Shown: positions 46,568-54,062 of the stretch, one piece after another
Layout of the letters: every line of letters begins with the position of its first letter
Position numbering within the stretch: the first letter of the stretch is position 1
DNA from: Methylophilus sp. 5
GTDB lineage: Bacteria; Pseudomonadota; Gammaproteobacteria; Burkholderiales; Methylophilaceae
Assembly: GCF_000515275.1 (NCBI RefSeq)
Contig: NZ_KI911560.1
Location: 2,542,001-2,606,000 of the forward strand
Direction of reading: 5' to 3'
DNA: 64,000 nucleotides
Made by a program: the position numbers and the translations under genes
The notes under the pieces: model-generated
Database searches by the model: none
What the model was told of the DNA's origin: nothing
What the model saw: only the letters and a program-made list of their open reading frames with translations

Positions 46568-48091
46568 TTAGCGATACTGGGCCAATTCCGCCTCCCGCTG
46601 TGTCTTCCCATACCCCGCCTGCACCCTCAACGTTCGGCTAATATAAGCATTCAACTTTTTCCTAGCATCATCAATCAACTCCCTGTCCGGAAAGGTCTGC
46701 GGATACTGATACGACAACCAGCTATATAAACTCAAATGCTGGCAAATCAGCTCCGCCTGCTCCAGGTATTGTGCCTGCTGCCCATTGAGCCAGTCCGGCA
46801 TGCTCGGTAACGTGCGTGGTTGCTGTGTGGCGACGGCTTCTACGCATTGCACAAAATAATCCCGCGCAATTGGCACTTGTATCGCCAGTGGCGCGCACAT
46901 CAGGCGGTATTTGTCGCGCATGCTGAGTTTGGGTGCCATTTCGTCTATCAGTAACGCTTGCTGGTGTTGCAGTGGTGTGACTTGCCATTGCAGGCTGGCC
47001 GAGTCAGATTGCCGTTGATATTGCGCCTGTAAGTATTCCACGCACTCTGCCAGGCGCCAGGTTGGGATTCTGTGGCTCAACGCTTCAATATCGCCACCAC
47101 CAATCGCCATTGGCAATGCGAATAGCGGTGCGGTATCGTCCACTTGCAACATGGCTTGCAAGTGCCACTGTTCATCGTCCTCTAGCACGGTGACATAGCC
47201 GGTGTCATACAAACCATGGCGGCCTGCGCGGCCTGCAATCTGGCGCGTTTCGGTGGCATTGAGCGGGCGCGGGGCGATGCCGTCAAACTTATGAATGTTG
47301 GCAAAAATAACCCGGCGGATCGGCAAGTTTAAACCCATGCCAATGGCGTCTGTCGCCACCAATATCTGCGCCTCACCGCTGGCAAAGCGGGCAGATTCAC
47401 CACGGCGGACTTCTGGCGACAGCGCGCCGTAAATGGTGGCGACACTTAAGCCCCATTGGCGGATGCGCGCGGCCAGCGTCAGCACATCTTTACGACTAAA
47501 GGCGATGATGGCATCGCCGGGTTGCAAGGCTTTGTGTAGTTTGGCGCCATGATAGCGGGCGCCGCAAATACTGTGGTCTTCAATCAGCAGTGGCGTCATG
47601 CGTTGCAAGTGGGTCAGGGTATACGGCTCGCCCAGTGCATCCAGTACGCGCGTGCAGCTTTTTGTGACGCTATTGGCGCCGCAGATAAATACCTGTTTGG
47701 CCGCTACGCCAACCAGCGCTGCCGTCCAGGCGCTGCCACGATCCGGGTCCATCAGCATCTGGATTTCATCAATCACGGCGACATCTACCGCCATGTCTGG
47801 CCGTAACATTTCAATGGTTGAGGCCGTATGTTTTGCGCCTGGTACTATCACGCGCTCTTCGCCAGTGACCAAGTTGCACGCTACGCCCGCTTGCATCAGC
47901 CGGTCACGTACCTCCATCGCCAGTAAGCGTAAGGGCGCCAGATAGACGCCAGATTCAGCCTGGCGCAGGGTTTCGAGTGCCTGATAAGTTTTGCCGGAAT
48001 TGGTGGGGCCAACGTAAAAGTGGTGCTGGCGTTGCATTTGGCGCGCAAGGCTAAAGCGGGATAAATATTGCTGAAATTCGTTGGCGAACAT
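46568..48091 (-). CDS. Suv3-like ATP-dependent RNA helicase
   Basis: 507 residues. Superfamily 2 motifs: P-loop GPTNSGKT (28-35), the DEIQ box in DVAVIDEIQML, LVATDAIGMGLNLP and QIAGRAGRHG. The DEIQ box and the overall pattern match the mitochondrial Suv3 family, and bacterial relatives are RNA helicases of unclear physiological role. The C-terminal 170 residues are helical. It is the only minus-strand gene between tsaE-amidase and mutL and is flanked by palindromic repeats on both sides. Confidence 0.88.
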   Translation of the reverse strand: MFANEFQQYLSRFSLARQMQRQHHFYVGPTNSGKTYQALETLRQAESGVYLAPLRLLAMEVRDRLMQAGVACNLVTGEERVIVPGAKHTASTIEMLRPDMAVDVAVIDEIQMLMDPDRGSAWTAALVGVAAKQVFICGANSVTKSCTRVLDALGEPYTLTHLQRMTPLLIEDHSICGARYHGAKLHKALQPGDAIIAFSRKDVLTLAARIRQWGLSVATIYGALSPEVRRGESARFASGEAQILVATDAIGMGLNLPIRRVIFANIHKFDGIAPRPLNATETRQIAGRAGRHGLYDTGYVTVLEDDEQWHLQAMLQVDDTAPLFALPMAIGGGDIEALSHRIPTWRLAECVEYLQAQYQRQSDSASLQWQVTPLQHQQALLIDEMAPKLSMRDKYRLMCAPLAIQVPIARDYFVQCVEAVATQQPRTLPSMPDWLNGQQAQYLEQAELICQHLSLYSWLSYQYPQTFPDRELIDDARKKLNAYISRTLRVQAGYGKTQREAELAQYR

Positions 48092-48114
48092 GCAGTCATT
48101 CTACCAAACGGTTT

Positions 48115-48259
48115 AGGAAACTCGGAGTAAGTGAGCGAGCGCGCTAAAGTGCAAGGCGCACGGAACGCAGAAACCGAGATAGTATGCTTTATACAGCGAG
48201 GTTGTGAGTACCGCGCAACGAAGTAATTTACGCGCGTAGCCACTTAATGCGAGTTTCCT
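48115..48259. repeat. 145-bp palindromic repeat element before mutL
   Basis: Ends 48115-48133 and 48241-48259 are reverse complements at 17 of 19 positions (AGGAAACTCG...TAAGTG). Partial symmetry continues inward (GCGCGC-type blocks). It fills nearly the whole helicase-mutL interval and ends 2 bp before the mutL -10 box. The structure resembles a MITE or REP-type repeat. Confidence 0.7.
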
Positions 48260-48260
48260 T

Positions 48261-48266
48261 TAAAAT
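48261..48266 (+). promoter_or_regulatory. -10 element TAAAAT giving a leaderless mutL transcript
   Basis: TAAAAT ends 6 bp before the mutL ATG at 48273. GGCGGG fills the gap. No ribosome binding site lies upstream of the predicted transcript start. The region that would carry -35 lies inside the palindromic element. Confidence 0.45.
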
Positions 48267-48272
48267 GGCGGG

Positions 48273-50153
48273 ATGAAAATCCATTTACTACCTGACCAAC
48301 TGATTTCACAAATTGCTGCCGGAGAGGTGGTTGAGCGTCCGGCCTCCGCGCTTAAAGAGTTGCTGGAAAACAGCGTGGATGCAGGCAGTACACAGATTCA
48401 AGTGGCACTGCAACAAGGTGGTATGAAGTTGCTTAAGGTGAGTGATGATGGCCACGGCATTGCCAAAGACGACCTTGAGCTCGCACTGACGCGTCACGCC
48501 ACCAGTAAAATTCAAAGCCTGGAAGACCTGGAACAGGTCGGCAGTTTGGGTTTTAGAGGCGAGGCACTGGCCAGTATCGCCTCTATTTCACGCACAGTAC
48601 TCACCAGTCGCCAACAAGCAGCCAGCCATGCCTGGCAAATTGCTGCCGAAGGCACGCATGGGCAAGCAGTCAGCCCGGCTGCACTAGATGCCGGCACCAT
48701 TGTCGAGGTGCATGATTTGTACTTCAACACCCCGGCACGGCGCAAGTTTCTTAAAACTGAAAACACCGAGTTTGGACATTGTGAGGACGCGTTTACGCGG
48801 GTGGCCTTGTCGCGCCCGAATGTGGGATTTTTATTGCAGCATAATGGTAAAGCCATCTCGCGATTGGCCGCGAATACACCACAACAACGCATCACTGATG
48901 TCCTTGGCAGCGAGTTTGCTGCGCAAAGCGTTTGGCTGGAAGAGGATAGTGGTGGCTTGCGCCTGTGGGGCATGACAGCCTCGCCAACGTATCAACGCCA
49001 TAGTCGCGATAGCCAGTATGTATTTGTGAATGGCCGTTTTGTGCGCGATAAACTCATTGCCCACGCGATTAAACAAGCCTACCAAGATGTGTTGCACGGC
49101 GATAAACACCCGGCGTTTGTGCTGTTTTTAGAGCTTGATCCTTCTTTGGTCGATGTCAATGTTCACCCGGCCAAAACTGAGGTGCGTTTTCGTGAGTCGC
49201 AAGCGGTGCATCGCTTTATTTTCCATAGCCTGCACAAAGCACTAGGTAAAACCTCGGCCGAAATTCAGGCCAGCCAGCCTGTGCAAGCGCCGTTTAACCC
49301 GTTTAGGCCCGGAAATCTGCCTGCTTTCACTATGCCGCGCGAGCAGGTCGAAATGCCACTACAAAGCCGCCCGGCATTGGGTGGCAACTATCCACCTGCT
49401 GTGAGTAATGGCGCAGCGCTAGCGCAGCAATTTTACGGCCAGCTCTATGGTGATTTAAACCCTGCGGTGACGGCTGGGAGTATGGAAGAAGGTCATTCTG
49501 CAGCAAGCATGCTGGAAGTCACGCCTGTGATGGCAAGCGCTACCGCAGCAGAAGCACCGCAGCAATATCCCCTCGGTTTCGCGCTTGGTCAATTGCACGG
49601 TATTTATATCCTCGCTCAAAACACACAGGGCATGGTAGTGGTCGATATGCACGCTGCGCACGAGCGCATTATGTACGAGCGCCTGAAAAATGCCTTGAGC
49701 GACAAAGCCATTGCCACGCAGCCATTGCTGATCCCGATTAGCTTCTACGCCGAAAAAGTAGAGGTAGCTACGCTGCAAAGTTTAAATGGCAGCGATACCT
49801 TGCAACAGCTAGGTTTTGATCTGGCGACGTTGTCACCCACCACCATTGCGATTCGTGCCGTACCGACCATGCTGCAAGACGCCGATGCCGTCGCCTTAGC
49901 GCGCGCTGTGTTGCGTGATTTGCATGAGTATGGTGTGAGCCGTGTATTGCTTGAGCGCCAAAACGAAGTGTTAGGCACCATGGCCTGCCATGCAGCCGTC
50001 CGTGCGAATAGACAACTCACCATCACGGAAATGAATGCGCTGCTGAGGGATATGGAAGCCACCGAGCGCAGCGGGCAGTGTAACCACGGCAGACCGACCT
50101 GGTTTCAGGTGAGTTTGAATGACTTGGATAAGATGTTTATGCGTGGGCAGTAA
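48273..50153 (+). CDS. mutL: DNA mismatch repair protein MutL
   Basis: 626 residues. The GHKL ATPase domain (about 1-330) has LLENSVDAGST, DDGHGIAKDDL, GSLGFRGEALASI and a DVNVHPAKTEVRF segment. A variable linker (about 335-430) leads to the C-terminal dimerisation domain with DMHAAHERIMYE, close to the DQHA(X)2E(X)4E endonuclease motif (Gln replaced by Met). MutL may thus be the nicking type. miaA usually follows mutL in proteobacteria but is not found here. Confidence 0.96.
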   Translation: MKIHLLPDQLISQIAAGEVVERPASALKELLENSVDAGSTQIQVALQQGGMKLLKVSDDGHGIAKDDLELALTRHATSKIQSLEDLEQVGSLGFRGEALASIASISRTVLTSRQQAASHAWQIAAEGTHGQAVSPAALDAGTIVEVHDLYFNTPARRKFLKTENTEFGHCEDAFTRVALSRPNVGFLLQHNGKAISRLAANTPQQRITDVLGSEFAAQSVWLEEDSGGLRLWGMTASPTYQRHSRDSQYVFVNGRFVRDKLIAHAIKQAYQDVLHGDKHPAFVLFLELDPSLVDVNVHPAKTEVRFRESQAVHRFIFHSLHKALGKTSAEIQASQPVQAPFNPFRPGNLPAFTMPREQVEMPLQSRPALGGNYPPAVSNGAALAQQFYGQLYGDLNPAVTAGSMEEGHSAASMLEVTPVMASATAAEAPQQYPLGFALGQLHGIYILAQNTQGMVVVDMHAAHERIMYERLKNALSDKAIATQPLLIPISFYAEKVEVATLQSLNGSDTLQQLGFDLATLSPTTIAIRAVPTMLQDADAVALARAVLRDLHEYGVSRVLLERQNEVLGTMACHAAVRANRQLTITEMNALLRDMEATERSGQCNHGRPTWFQVSLNDLDKMFMRGQ

Positions 50154-50194
50154 AGGGGCCTTGCGTCTTATTTAAATTGCAATCGGATATTTTT

Positions 50195-50302
50195 ATGTTT
50201 AATCTAAAACACACAACAAACAGCCATCAATATATGGTTTGTGATTTAGGTGTGTTTGATGATGCAAAACCTATTTTTATAGGTGTAATATTAGGAAATT
50301 AG
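50195..50302 (+). CDS. Possible 35-residue ORF between mutL and the cassette array
   Basis: ATG 50195 to TAG 50302 encodes 35 residues (starts MFNLKHTTNS, ends IFIGVILGN). The region is clearly AT-richer than mutL. No ribosome binding site is evident. It could be a remnant of a cassette or a chance ORF. The rest of 50154-50417 holds nothing I recognise. Confidence 0.2.
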   Translation: MFNLKHTTNSHQYMVCDLGVFDDAKPIFIGVILGN

Positions 50303-50380
50303 CTGTTGATTTCATTGTGATAAATAAATCCATAAATTTTATAGCCCCCAGACTAAATAAAATATTATTGTCGTTTTCGG

Positions 50381-50399
50381 GGTCTAATTAACGTTAGCC
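50381..50399 (+). other. Degenerate recombination site at left end of cassette array
   Basis: TCTAATTAACGTTAGCC resembles the 3' part of the downstream attC sites (CTTAATTCAAACGTTAG). It sets the left border of cassette 1 at the GTTAGCC core (50393-50399). No matching R'' box and stem is visible upstream, so it is either an eroded attC or a remnant of an attI site. Confidence 0.4.
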
Positions 50400-50417
50400 A
50401 ATTAGAAGAGAGGATAT

Positions 50418-50783
50418 ATGGAAGCAGCGAATCATTATGGAAATATGCGCTTTGCAATGTTTACTGTATTCACCGCAATAGTTGGCGCTTTAATAGCTTT
50501 TCCATTTTCTTCTGAACATCAAACCCTTTTACAAAACTGTGGTAGTCGTTATTTGTATAGTTTGGTTAGCATTATTTTCTCTGTATTGTTCGGGCTGTCA
50601 CAATACAGAATTTCACAACTAGTTATTTTTTATCAGGAAGCTGCATTTGAAAGTGATTCTCTGAAAAAACCTGACGGTCATGGATGCTGGAAAAATATAG
50701 CTAATTTAACAATGCTATCACCATACATATTTTCCGCCCTGTTTTGGTTATTATTCGCGGTTGGTATTGTTAAAAATGGCTAA
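50418..50783 (+). CDS. Cassette 1: small membrane protein of unknown function
   Basis: 121 residues with three predicted membrane helices (about 12-29, 45-63 and 97-117) joined by short polar loops. AGAGGA lies 7 bp before the ATG, giving a good ribosome binding site. The TAA is provided by the R'' box of attC1. I do not recognise the family. Two or three helices with no catalytic motif would fit an effector or immunity-type membrane protein, but this is only a guess. Confidence 0.75.
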   Translation: MEAANHYGNMRFAMFTVFTAIVGALIAFPFSSEHQTLLQNCGSRYLYSLVSIIFSVLFGLSQYRISQLVIFYQEAAFESDSLKKPDGHGCWKNIANLTMLSPYIFSALFWLLFAVGIVKNG

Positions 50784-50838
50784 CCCGTCATTCAACTGGG
50801 ACGCGACTACGTCGCGCCCGTTAATTCGAACGTTGGCC
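50779..50838 (+). other. attC site 1
   Basis: 60 bp. R'' GGCTAAC and R' GTTGGCC bound a stem with GGGACGCGAC / GTCGCGCCC and a short apical loop. The left core is CGTCATTCAACT, a little diverged from the common form. Confidence 0.85.
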
Positions 50839-50844
50839 GTCAGT

Positions 50845-51570
50845 ATGACCACTCTTCGATTCGCCATTTTGGTAATTGCCACTTCCCTCGCTGCAAGTGG
50901 TGTTCGAGCGCAACCTCCCGGGAACGCATCGTCGTTTCAGATTGGTACTGCTGCCATCCTGGTCCCAACACCGCAAGGGTTTGTTGAAACCTCGCGCCGC
51001 TCCAAAGAACTTTGGGATAAAGCTTTGGCGTACAGAGGTGGTGCGGCCCGAATAATCGGTCACTTTGTTACAGAAAAAGACCTGGCTGCATTTGAGAAAG
51101 GTAAGGAAGTTACGTTCAAAGAGTATCTTCTTGTCCAGACACCGCGTAGTGCCGAGTCGCTTATAGCGACTCAAGCTCAGTTCGATAAACTCCGGTCAGG
51201 GACGGTTGCCCTTCAGGCTGACTTAGCTGAAAAGATTGAGCCGCGATTGTCAACTGAGCTTGAAAGGATTTCGAAAAACGTCTCTACTGCCAAGGGCGAG
51301 GATATCAAGTTTCGTCTTGGTGAAATTATTCCCGTTTCTGTCGACCGAAACGACTCGCGAGTGTTAATTCACACCGTACTTGCTCAAGTCAGCACTTCTC
51401 AAGAAAAATCAAAAACCAACCAAAACATGATCTCGACGACCGCATATTGTTTTGTGTCTGGCAAGGTGGTTGTTCTCATTGCATATAGACATTTCTTGAC
51501 CCCACAAGACATTCAATCGTCCCGTACTTTTGTGAACTCATGGGCCAACAGCGTTCTCTCCGCAAACTGA
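50845..51570 (+). CDS. Cassette 2: secreted protein of unknown function
   Basis: 241 residues from ATG 50845. The frame is open further upstream, but that stretch translates attC1. A clear signal peptide (LRFAILVIATSLAASGVRAQ) is followed by a mature domain of about 220 residues without transmembrane segments, with several charged helices (EKGKEVTFKEYLL; ADLAEKIEPRLSTELERI). GC content is higher than in cassettes 1 and 7, indicating a different source. No family is recognised. Confidence 0.75.
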   Translation: MTTLRFAILVIATSLAASGVRAQPPGNASSFQIGTAAILVPTPQGFVETSRRSKELWDKALAYRGGAARIIGHFVTEKDLAAFEKGKEVTFKEYLLVQTPRSAESLIATQAQFDKLRSGTVALQADLAEKIEPRLSTELERISKNVSTAKGEDIKFRLGEIIPVSVDRNDSRVLIHTVLAQVSTSQEKSKTNQNMISTTAYCFVSGKVVVLIAYRHFLTPQDIQSSRTFVNSWANSVLSAN

Positions 51571-51571
51571 C

Positions 51572-51646
51572 GGTCAACCCTTCGGTCAAGCGGGACCGTC
51601 TTCCAGCGTGCCGCCTCCAGACGGCCCCTTACCTCCAACGTTGGGC
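51572..51646 (+). other. attC site 2
   Basis: 75 bp from R'' GGTCAAC to R' GTTGGGC. The stem GGGACCGTC / GACGGCCCC encloses a larger apical loop (about 20 nt) than in the other sites. The core TCAAGCGGGAC is retained. Confidence 0.85.
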
Positions 51647-51649
51647 ATC

Positions 51650-52084
51650 GTGAAACAAATCGAGATATTTCCATTAATTGGCATTGGTGAAATAGAGCTC
51701 GGTTCTGCGCAGGCCGAAGTTCGTCGAATACTCGGGCCATGCAGGAGTTTTAAAAAGACACCTTTAGCTACCCATCCAACAGATTCGTGGTTCGATAATA
51801 AACTTCAGGTTTATTACACTGGTCAGGAGCCTATTGTCGAATACATAGAGTTATCTAATGGCCTAGAGGCAACTCTATTTGGCCATTCTGTGTTCTCAAC
51901 CAAGGCGAGCCAACTAATTTCCTTAATTGAGCAGCATGCCGCATTTGATAATACTGATCCAGAGCTGGGGTACAGTTACATATTTCGCTCACTTCAGTTG
52001 AGTTTTTGGCGTCCAGGGGTTAAGGGTTCAGAGGGAAGTTATTTTTCTACAGTGGGTGTAGGTATTCATGGCTATTTCTCTTAA
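51650..52084 (+). CDS. Cassette 3: hypothetical protein
   Basis: 144 residues from GTG 51650, 9 bp after the cassette edge; an upstream ATG at 51608 would translate attC2. The sequence IGEIELGSAQAEVRRILGPC at the start, YYTGQEPIVEYIELS and VGVGIHGYF at the end look like a compact alpha/beta domain. No signal peptide. It resembles hypothetical immunity-like proteins that I cannot name with confidence. Confidence 0.75.
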   Translation: MKQIEIFPLIGIGEIELGSAQAEVRRILGPCRSFKKTPLATHPTDSWFDNKLQVYYTGQEPIVEYIELSNGLEATLFGHSVFSTKASQLISLIEQHAAFDNTDPELGYSYIFRSLQLSFWRPGVKGSEGSYFSTVGVGIHGYFS

Positions 52085-52096
52085 ACCTGCAGCTAC

Positions 52097-52156
52097 GCCC
52101 AACCCATCATTCAAGCGGGACTGGCTAAAGCCAGCCCCTTAATTCAAACGTTAGAG
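52097..52156 (+). other. attC site 3
   Basis: 60 bp; R'' GCCCAAC fits RYYYAAC exactly, R' is GTTAGAG. The stem GGGACTGGC / GCCAGCCCC has apical TAAA. Nearly identical to sites 4 and 6. Confidence 0.92.
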
Positions 52157-52159
52157 GTA

Positions 52160-52423
52160 TTGTTGCTTTTTCTTATTTTCACCAGATCAGGGTACGATGA
52201 TTTGATAGCTCAAATCAAACCAAACCCAATATCTATTTGGCTAAATTATGGCGTTTTGACTCCGCTGGAAATCAATGAGCTTCGAAAATCCAGCTACAAT
52301 GTTACTGAGTTTTTAAAGCCCATAAACACCAATGACAATGCTGCTTTGGAGGCCGCAATTGAAACAGTGCAAGAGCATCATATCGGGCAAAATGTTTGGG
52401 TTGAGCATATTTCCAACCTCTAA
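52160..52423 (+). CDS. Cassette 4: small hypothetical protein
   Basis: 87 residues from TTG 52160 (or TTG 52163). AGAGG of the R' box (52153-52157) is the only ribosome binding site candidate, too close for 52160 and better for 52163. The TAA lies in the R'' box of attC4. Sequence features: a hydrophobic first strand (LLFLIFTRSGYDDL), ISIWLNYGVLT and ETVQEHHIGQNVWVEHI. It matches small single-domain proteins often found as cassettes (my recollection), with unknown function. Confidence 0.65.
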   Translation: MLLFLIFTRSGYDDLIAQIKPNPISIWLNYGVLTPLEINELRKSSYNVTEFLKPINTNDNAALEAAIETVQEHHIGQNVWVEHISNL

Positions 52424-52477
52424 CCCATCATTCAAGCGGGACTGGCTAAAGCCAGCCCCTTAATTCAAACGTTAGAC
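52418..52477 (+). other. attC site 4
   Basis: 60 bp from CTCTAAC (R'') to GTTAGAC (R'). Core CATCATTCAAGCGGGACTGG identical to site 3; the stem has TAAA loop. Confidence 0.92.
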
Positions 52478-52486
52478 GCTTACGCT

Positions 52487-52825
52487 ATGAAAACTCGCAA
52501 ACTCGTCGAAAGTATTCTTGAAAGTGCGTGCACAGACAATGTCAATTTCTACAGGCAAATGTTCGAAGAGCAAGATATTGACGCCGTGCAAGATGAAACG
52601 TGGCGAAAGTTCATACTGCTTGCCCGCTCGCTATCTAAAGAAGATAGAGAAACGCTACTTACGTTTGCTCGGCAAGTCGCCGTCGATTCAATATCCACCA
52701 TTTGCGGCGGTATCGACGGCGTTACCGAGCTTGGGGGAACGTTTATGTCTTTGTCACTCATAGACATCGAAGGGCAACAGCATGCTGGTTCACTTCAGGA
52801 TGAGTTGCTTTCCATTGCGAGTTAA
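52487..52825 (+). CDS. Cassette 5: hypothetical protein
   Basis: 112 residues from ATG 52487. Mainly helical: LVESILESACTDNVNFYRQM, LARSLSKEDRETLLTFARQV and DSISTICGGIDGVTELGG. No signal peptide or membrane segment. No family confidently recognised. The stop lies 39 bp before attC5. Confidence 0.7.
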   Translation: MKTRKLVESILESACTDNVNFYRQMFEEQDIDAVQDETWRKFILLARSLSKEDRETLLTFARQVAVDSISTICGGIDGVTELGGTFMSLSLIDIEGQQHAGSLQDELLSIAS

Positions 52826-52864
52826 GTCAATTCAAAGTTAAATGCATCATGAGGCCAATAAATC

Positions 52865-52975
52865 GTCTAACCCATCAGTCAAGCGGGACTGGCGAAAAGG
52901 ATCTTTTATGAAATGTTTATTAATAACGAGGGTTGAGCCAACACTTTCGCCAGCCCCTTACTTCAAACGTTAGGC
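52865..52975 (+). other. attC site 5 (long form)
   Basis: 111 bp. R'' GTCTAAC fits the consensus and R' is GTTAGGC. A longer stem, GGGACTGGCGAAA (52885-52897) with TTTCGCCAGCCCC (52945-52957), encloses a 47-nt apical region, so the variable terminal structure is much larger than in its neighbours. Confidence 0.88.
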
Positions 52976-52978
52976 AAT

Positions 52979-53428
52979 ATGTTCGATATTTTTATTGAGA
53001 GCCAGTCAAAGATTGAAGCGCTTACCGAGTTTTATCAGGGAAAGTTAATTTTGCATCAAGAGACTGAGTATTTAGCTTGCTATGCCAAGTACTGGAAATC
53101 AATCGAATATAAGCGGCAATGGTCTAGGGCCGCAAAACATATCCTTCATCGCTCTAATAAAACCGCTGGATTTGTAACTGCTGCAAATATTAAAAGAAAT
53201 CCCAAAAATATTAGTTGGTGGATAGCTTTCAAAAATGGAAATCAAATAACTTTCCGTGAGCAACTGCTATCCTATAACTCTAGAAAGCGTTGGTTAAAAT
53301 GTCCCAATGCAGAGCATGCTCACAAGAGTGTTCCTAAAAGGCTTTTTCTCACCACTAATTACGTTAGTGAATGGAAAGTAAGTGTCGGAGCTATGAGAAA
53401 GTTTTTATCTAGGCGTAATTTTGCCTAA
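52979..53428 (+). CDS. Cassette 6: basic hypothetical protein
   Basis: 149 residues from ATG 52979, 9 bp after the cassette edge; TTAGG from the R' box may serve as ribosome binding site. The stop TAA is in the R'' box of attC6. The protein is rich in Lys, Arg and aromatic residues (YKRQWSRAAKHILHR; SWWIAFKNGN; SRKRWLKCP), consistent with nucleic-acid contact. No family recognised. Confidence 0.7.
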   Translation: MFDIFIESQSKIEALTEFYQGKLILHQETEYLACYAKYWKSIEYKRQWSRAAKHILHRSNKTAGFVTAANIKRNPKNISWWIAFKNGNQITFREQLLSYNSRKRWLKCPNAEHAHKSVPKRLFLTTNYVSEWKVSVGAMRKFLSRRNFA

Positions 53429-53482
53429 CCCGTCATTCAAGCGGGACTGGCTAAAGCCAGCCGCTTAATTCAAACGTTAGAA
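53423..53482 (+). other. attC site 6
   Basis: 60 bp; R'' GCCTAAC fits the consensus exactly and R' is GTTAGAA. Same stem with TAAA loop as sites 3 and 4, with one change in the right arm (GCCGC for GCCCC). Confidence 0.92.
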
Positions 53483-53486
53483 CTAT

Positions 53487-54062
53487 ATGAACGAACTATT
53501 GATAAAGCAAAATAAAGGCACCTTGAAAACATTACCTGTCATGTTTTTTTTGGTTTTTGCTTTTTTCACTATTTCAAGTTATTTAGGTTCTGGATTTTCT
53601 GCTCAAACTCAAACAATGCTAGGGTTTACAATATTTATACAGTTTTTTGCATTATGGTATTTACATATACACTCTAAACGGCAAGTTCTAATCAACAAAT
53701 CAACCGAGAAAATCGAAATTACTGAGTTTTCTATTTTTGGTACTCAAAAATACAAAAACTACCCATTAGGCAACTTCAGCTCAATCCAGTCATACATCAC
53801 GCATGGTAAAGGTGCAAGAAACATCGTTGAGCTTGTTACTTCAGATGGTAATCGAGGTCTGTTTTTATCCAGTTTTTTACCATGTGGTGGTAAAAAATTC
53901 TGGTCACTTGAAATTGAAACTGAAAATCCAGAAGCTGCTCTTTTGGCATCACAAGTGGCAGCATTTCTATCAATAAAAAACATAGGCTTTATTGGGCATA
54001 AGTTTGCTACAAACCAAGTAGGTATTGAAAATAATGCTAAATTTATCAGCAACATGTTCTAA
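53487..54062 (+). CDS. Cassette 7: two-helix membrane protein with PH-like cytoplasmic domain
   Basis: 191 residues from ATG 53487. Two membrane helices (about 16-34 and 43-61) are followed by a beta-rich domain (RQVLINKSTEKIEITEFSIF..., IVELVTSDGNRGLFLSSFLP) that resembles bacterial PH-like (bPH) domains, and a C-terminal helix. Very AT-rich coding. The stop TAA is part of the R'' box of attC7. Function unknown. Confidence 0.7.
   Translation: MNELLIKQNKGTLKTLPVMFFLVFAFFTISSYLGSGFSAQTQTMLGFTIFIQFFALWYLHIHSKRQVLINKSTEKIEITEFSIFGTQKYKNYPLGNFSSIQSYITHGKGARNIVELVTSDGNRGLFLSSFLPCGGKKFWSLEIETENPEAALLASQVAAFLSIKNIGFIGHKFATNQVGIENNAKFISNMF

Noticed and set aside
50154-50417. Possible hidden integrase or attI next to the cassette array
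   Set aside because: Only 264 bp separate mutL from cassette 1; no tyrosine-recombinase motif is coded on either strand there. Only a weak attC-like 3' end at 50381-50399 was kept.
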